From: Alphaproteobacteria bacterium | GTDB taxonomy: Bacteria; Pseudomonadota; Alphaproteobacteria; Paracaedibacterales; CAIULA01 | Direction: 5' to 3' | NCBI GenBank assembly: GCA_019751935.1 | Contig: JAIEMR010000174.1 | Coordinates: forward strand, 1-9,128 | DNA length: 9,128 bases | In this document: in pieces, positions 1 to 6,600 of the stretch | How positions within the stretch are numbered: the stretch's first letter is position 1 | Layout: every line of letters begins with the position of its first letter | Translations under genes and position numbers: made by a program | Notes under the pieces: generated by a model | The model's database searches: none | Seen by the model: the letters and a program-made list of their open reading frames with translations, nothing else | Told to the model about the DNA's origin: nothing

Positions 1-23
1 GTCATTTGCTCATTTCAAATGAC
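1..23. repeat. Perfect 8-bp inverted repeat at the window edge
   Basis: gtcatttg (1-8) and caaatgac (16-23) are exact reverse complements around a seven-base loop. It lies inside the FT coding frame, just before the conserved INYHD segment, and may extend upstream only if the arms do not (the arm begins at base 1). Function unknown; chance is possible. Confidence 0.45.
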
Positions 24-690
24 TTGTCTGGTTTATTGTATTAATTATCACGATGCCCCTCTTCCTCGATATGCAGGTGTCCATGCTACCTCATGGGCTA
101 TTCTCAATAATGAATCAACGCATGCTATAAGCTGGCATATCATGAACTCAAGTGTGGATACGGGCAATATATTAAAGCAAGTGTTCTTTTCAATAGATAA
201 TAATGAAACTGCTCTTAGTCTCAATCTTAAGTGCTATGTGAACGCCTTGGAAGCTTTTAAAGAGCTTATTAAGGAGATTGGACAAAAATCTATCAAAGGA
301 AAAAGTCAAGATCTTAAAAATAGAAGTTATTATTCTCGCTCTCAAAAGCCTTCTTGTCTCGGTTTTGTTTCTTGGGAAAATTCAGCTCAGGATATCGAGA
401 GGCTCTATCGCGCATTACATTTTGGAGAATATCCTAATACATTTGCCGTTTTTAAAGTATTCATCAATCAACAAATTTTCAGCCCAGCTAACCTTCAAAT
501 TCTCCAATCCTGCTCTAAAATTGTACCAGGTACTATTACGCACATTACAGATCAAGCTATTTTTATCTCCACGCAAACAGAGGATATAAGTATTTCTTAT
601 TTGAGAGATTTAAAAGGCAATATCTGTAGCATTGACACTCTTATCAGCCAATTAGGGATTACGGTGGGAGATGTTTTAAGAGCGCCTGAT
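1..690 (+). other. Formyltransferase (FT) domain, N-terminally cut by the window; Met-tRNA formyltransferase fold
   Basis: Residues 1-230 resemble the second half of the methionyl-tRNA formyltransferase family. The catalytic segment reads INYHDAPLPRYAG, matching the INxHxSLLPxxRG core of that family. The catalytic triad Asn15, His17 and Asp53 (in SVDTGNIL) is complete. Residues about 105-230 (SYYSRSQKP, then GFVSWENSAQDIERLYRALHF, then VPGTI) align with the C-terminal OB-like domain of the same family. In NRPS initiation modules such domains move the formyl group of 10-formyl-tetrahydrofolate onto the amino group of the carrier-bound first amino acid, as in linear gramicidin synthetase LgrA. 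Here the acceptor would be Ser on PCP1. The folate-binding N-terminal strands lie upstream of the window, so their integrity cannot be judged. An alternative is formylation of another amine or hydroxylamine delivered in trans. Confidence 0.88.
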
Positions 691-3600
691 GAACAATTCT
701 TAAAAGACTTACAAATTATTTACACTGATCTTTCTCATTATGAAACGTTTTGGACCAAACAACTTACCAATCTGTCCCCTGCTTATTTACCTTTTACAAC
801 TTCATTACCGCAGGATGCCCAAAGAGTCAAAGACGACGAAAAACAAGTAGAAATTATAATCACAGAAAATTTTTTGGAATTTTCCTCCTGTTATATAAAA
901 GAGCTTTCTTTTTCTTTCACGGAAATCTTGATAGCCGCTTTTTTGATATACCTCAGTCGTCTTGGAAATGTTTCACCTTTTACAATCGGTTTTATTAATC
1001 CTTTTCTTAAAGAGCTGTCCTCTAATCTCTCCTCTTTCTTTTCAAGCTATGTACCCTTAACTTTTTCTCTTAAGTCTCGTACTAGAGCTTGCGATATTTT
1101 AGTCTATATCAAAGATTGCCTAGCATTGATTCAAAAAAACAAATCTTATTGTAAAGATATCTATCTAAGACATCCTGAGCTCCAACAATCTATTCTCCCT
1201 CTTCCTATCCTCATAGAGCTAGTAACCCCTCAAACAAAAAGTTTTACTAACCAGTCGGGTATGATCCTGGTCCTTGATGAAGAAAATAAGGCCTATACAC
1301 TTAAGGTCAAAAGTGTTCAAGATGACGCATCAAAAGCTTTACTTAAAAATTTTTCAGAACATATAAGGACTTTGTTTGAAGGTATAATGCGCTATCCAGA
1401 AAAGACCCTTGAGCAAATCCCTCTTCTCACTTCTCCTGAGTGCCATCAGTTGCTCATAGAGTGGAATGACACCAGGACAGCATGTCCCAACCACAAGAGC
1501 ATTCAAGAACTGTTTGAAGAACAGGTCAAAAAGAACCCCCACAATATTGCTGTCATTTACGAAGATCAAGAATTGACGTATCAACAGTTGAATGAAAGAG
1601 CGAATCAATTAGCTCATCATCTGAGGATTCTTGGTGTAGGTCCTGATACGTTGGTAGCGATTTCTGTTGAAAGATCTCTAGAGATGATTATTGGGCTCAT
1701 AGGTATTCTTAAAGCAGGAGGAGCATACGTTCCTCTCGATCCGAGTTACCCTCAAGAACGACTTCAGTTCATGTTAGATGATACAAGAGTTTCCATTCTT
1801 ATTACCCAAGCTCACTTACAAGATATTTTCAAGAATCATAGAATGACTTTGCTTCTTCATTGGTGTGATGAGACAAAAGAATTGTTGATTGAAGAAAAGT
1901 CTTTCACTGCAGAGAGCTCTCAAACGCAAAGATGGATTAGTCCCTCTGCAGAAACTTCTAAAAATCTAGCATCTCTCACAACACCTTATAACCTTGCTTA
2001 TGTTATCTATACCTCTGGTTCTACAGGTAAACCTAAGGGTGTTATGATTGATAACAGGGGATTATCTAACCGATTAACATGGATGCAAGATAAGTACACT
2101 ATTACGCCTAAAGATCGCGTTTTACAAAAAACCTCTTTTACCTTTGATGTATCTGTTTGGGAGTTATTTTGGCCACTTTTAGTAGGTTCTACAGAAGTAA
2201 TAGCCAGTCCAGAATTGCATAAAGATCCTAATTTATTATCAAACCTTATAGTTAATAAGAGAGTTTCTATTTGCCATTTTGTTCCCTCAATGTTAGCTAC
2301 TTTTCTAAATATCAAAAAACTTCTTGAAAATAACCCTTTAAGGTTCGTTATTGTAAGCGGTGACATTCTACCTTATGAACTAGTTAAGAAGTTTTATTCT
2401 AAATTAAAAGTGCAATTGCACAACTTGTATGGTCCCACAGAAGCATCGATAGATGTCACTTCTTATCAGTGCGTCCTAAACAATGATTCTGTTTCTCCTA
2501 TTGGTCGCCCCATATCGAATACGCAGATATATATTTTGGATTCTTATCAGAATCCAGTACCTATAGGAATAAATGGAGAGATCTATATAGGTGGGACTGG
2601 ATTAGCTCGAGGATATTTCAATCGTCCTGATCTGACAGCAGAAAGATTCATTCCCAATCCTTTTGCAACAGAACACGGGATACAAGAAGATAAAAATCTC
2701 AGGCTTTACCGCACAGGAGATCTTGCTCGTTATCTTTCAGATGGAAATATTGAGTTTCTGAGCAGAATTGATGATCAAGTAAAAATTCGAGGGTTTAGGA
2801 TAGAGCTTGGAGAGATTGAATCTGTTCTTCAGAGTCATGGAGGAGTTAATCAAGCTATTGTTGTTACCAGAGAAGATGATCCAGATCATAAAAAGCTCAT
2901 CGCTTATGTTGCTCTTCCTGAGGAAAAAATATCATCTTTTATCGTTGAATCTTCTCTGAGTTCTTCAGCAGGGGAACCTTTCTCTATTTTAAGTGGAGAG
3001 AATATACTGAGTCTAACAGAAGATTTAAGAAACCATTTAGAACGTTCCCTTCCAGACTACATGATACCTTCTTTCTTCGTGTATATTGATAAAGTCCCTT
3101 TAACACCGAATGGCAAGATTGATAGAAAAGCTCTACCTACCCCTGATCTCTCTCTTCGGCAAATAAGAGAGGAGTACATTATCCCTCAAACAGCTCTCGA
3201 ACAAGATCTTTGTTATATATGGAAGGATGTTTTAAAACTTGAGAAGATTGGAGTTCATGATAACTTCTTTAAACTTGGAGGGCATTCCCTTCTTGCCACT
3301 CAAATTATCTCTCGTATAAGGGATAATTATCATATCGATATTCCTCTCCGATCTCTCTTTGAACAGCCAACTCTTGCAACTTTAAGTCAGATTGTTGATT
3401 CTTTAAAAAAAAGCAATACTCTTTCTTCACGTCCCCCTCTCTTAGCTAGAGAAAGAAAAGGTTCTATCCCCCTTTCTTTTGCCCAACAACGTCTTTGGTT
3501 TTTAGACCAACTTCTACCAGAAGTGGCTCTTTACAACATTCCTATTGCTCTTAAATTAAAAGGTCCCTTAGATATCCCTGCTCTTGAAAGTGCCTTTAAT

Positions 3601-6600
3601 GCTCTTATTGAGAGACATGAATCTTTAAGAACAACTTTTCTTTCAACAGCTGGAGAAGCCTACCAACACATTCTTTCTCATTTTATTATTGAACTTGCTA
3701 AATGTTCTGTAGATTTGACTAATCTCAAGAAGGATAAACAAAAAATTTTTGCAGAAAACTTGGTTCAACAAGAAGCCACAACTTCCTTTAATCTCTCTAC
3801 TGATTCTTTAATAAGGGTGAAGCTGCTTATCCTTGCAAAAGATGATCATATCCTTCTCATTACTCTGCATCATATTATCTCCGATGGGTGGTCGATGGAG
3901 ATCTTCTTTAAAGAATTATCTTCTCTTTATAATGCTTATGCTCAAGCCAAAGAACCTTCTCTCGCCCCCTTACCTCTTCAATACGCAGATTTCTCTCTTT
4001 GGCAAAGAGAGTGGCTTCAAGGAGAAGTTCTAGAACAACAATTGTCTTACTGGAAAGAGAAATTGTTAAATATTCCTGATCTTCTCGAACTTCCAACGGA
4101 CAAACTCAGGCCTAAAGAACTCAGTTATAGGGGGGCTTCTTATCACTACACTTTTTCTAAAGAGATTAAAGATCAACTGAATCAACTGGCTCAACATCAT
4201 CAAGCTTCTTTGTTTATGACCCTTCTTACGGCATTCCAAGTACTTCTCTACCGCTATACGGGTCAGAAAGATATTGTGGTGGGATATCCTATTGCCAATC
4301 GCCATTATAAAGAGATTGAAGGGCTTATTGGTTTTTTTGTTAATACATTGGCTCTCAGAACAACCTTTGAAGGTCATGAAACTTTCATTGATATTTTGAA
4401 CAAAATTAAAGAAACAACGCTTCAAGCGTATCAACATCAAGATGTTCCTTTTGAGCAATTGGTTGATCATCTGAATATCTCAAGATCTCTTAATCGTAAC
4501 CCTGTATTCCAGGTTGTTTTTACTCTCCAAAATGCTATTAAAGACCCGTTAGGATTGAGAGAAATTCAAGTAGATCCCTTTTATAGCTCCTATCCTATTT
4601 CTAAGTTTGATTTATCTTTAAATATTCATGAGAATGAAGAAACGCTTGGAGTAGAAATTGAGTATGCAACCGATCTTTTTGAGGCTGAAACGATTGAAAG
4701 AATGGGAAATCACTTTAAGGAGCTTATAGAAGGAATTCTTTTGAGACCCAACCAAAGTATCCAAACACTTTCTCTTCTCACTAGCTCGGAGAAGCAGCAA
4801 CTGCTGATTGAGTGGAACAATACCATAGCAGAGTATCCTAAAGGCAAAGCGATTCATCTGTTATTTGAGGAACAGGTAGAGAAAGCACCTGGTAATATTG
4901 CTGCCATTTACGAAGATCAGGAACTGACATATCAACAATTGAATGAAAGAGCGAATCAACTGGCTCATTATTTGAGAACTCTCGGTGTAGTACCTGATAC
5001 GCTGGTGGCAATTGTTGTGGAGCGGTCTCTTGAGATGATTATTTGTCTGTTAGGGATTTTAAAGGCCGGAGGAGCTTATGTACCTTTGGATCCGAATTAT
5101 CCCCCAGATCGCCTCCAGTTTATGCTGGAAGATACTCAAGCACCGGTGCTGCTCACCCAAATGTCTTTGCAAGATCGATTTAACACATATCCTCATCATC
5201 TTGTGTGTCTCAATCTGGATTACGCGTCTAAGGACTTAATAATCCTTCATAAAGAACATCAAAATTTAAGAGATGAACAACCCCCCACCCTTTGGATGTC
5301 TCTTTCAACCTACTCTCATCATAATCCAGTCTCTTTCACCCTGCCTCAGCATCTGGCTTATGTTATTTACACGTCAGGTTCAACAGGTCAACCTAAGGGA
5401 GTTATGGTGGGGCATAAGAATGTCTTACGACTCTTGAGCGAGACTCAACAGTGGTATCATTTTACTCAAGATGATGTTTGGACTTTATTTCATTCGTATG
5501 CTTTTGACTTTTCTGTATGGGAAATATGGGGAGCTCTTTTATATGGAGGGAAACTTATTATAGTTCCTTATCTGACATCAAGATCCCCTGAAGCTTTTTA
5601 TACTTTATTGAAAACAAACAACGTCACAGTTCTTAACCAAACACCTTCAGCATTTTATCAACTGATCTTATATGAACAATCTTTGCATTCGTCAAACAGA
5701 TCTGACTCTTTGTTGCTTAGATTAGTAATTTTTGGAGGAGAACCCTTAGAATTTCATAAGCTTAAACCCTGGTTTGATATTCATGAAGGAGAAAATACCG
5801 TTCACTTTGTGAACATGTATGGCATTACAGAAACAACTGTTCATGTAACCTATCTTCCCATACCTCTCTTATCCAAAGAACAAACCATAATCAAAGAAAA
5901 GAATATTATTGGTAAGAGGATCCCTGATTTAATAGTTTATATCCTCGATGAACATATGAACCCTGTACCCATTGGGATTGGAGGGGAAATTTATATAGGA
6001 GGCGCTGGATTAGCTCGGGGATACCTCCATCGACCTGATCTTACTGCTGAAAGATTTGTTCCCAATCCGTTTGTGGAGGAAGGAAAAAACGGAAGTGAGT
6101 CATCTACAAACATGAGTGTTCGCTCAAGCTTTTTAGAACGTCTCACTGTGGATATCTTAAAAAAAGACTTGACCCAATTTCACGATCCTATGCTCTTAGT
6201 CCAAACGCTGAGACTCTATCGCACAGGAGACCTAGCCCGCTATCTCCCCGATGGTAACATTGAGTTTTTAGGTCGCCGGGATGATCAAGTTAAAATCAGA
6301 GGGTTTCGGATTGAATTGGGAGAGATTGAATCCACTCTCAAAATGCATGGAGACGTGGCCCAAGTCGTTGTGATAGCCCGAGAAGATGAACTGGGAAGCA
6401 AAAGATTGGTAGCTTATGTGGTACCTAAAGATGAACATCGTTTGTCTTTTTTGGAGTCTACCTTAACGTCCTCTTCAGGGGTCACTTTCTCCACGTTGAA
6501 AGGAGAAAGCCTCACGGCTTTGACAGAAGATCTCCGACACCATCTCATCCACTCTTTGCCCGAGCATATGATCCCGGCATTTTTTGTCTATCTGGATAAA

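Noticed and set aside
278..589. Open stretch in another + frame starting with ATG
   Set aside because: Overlaps the FT C-terminal domain, which is clearly coded in frame 1; the alternative translation is low-complexity and unlike known proteins.
718..1440. A broken or frameshifted full condensation domain
   Set aside because: There is no stop or frame change and no HHxxxDG remnant in any frame I examined between the FT and this lobe, so it looks like a designed fusion rather than recent decay.
2007..2366. Open stretch on the minus strand
   Set aside because: Antisense to the A1 motifs A3 to A5; no recognisable product and no independent support.
4066..4470. Open stretch on the minus strand
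   Set aside because: It lies wholly opposite the C1 coding frame, its translation resembles no family I know, and the + frame there holds strong C-domain motifs.
3466..4785. C1 as a heterocyclisation domain, since the donor is Ser and the acceptor Thr
   Set aside because: Cyclisation domains carry DxxxxD in place of HHxxxDG; here HHIISDG is intact.
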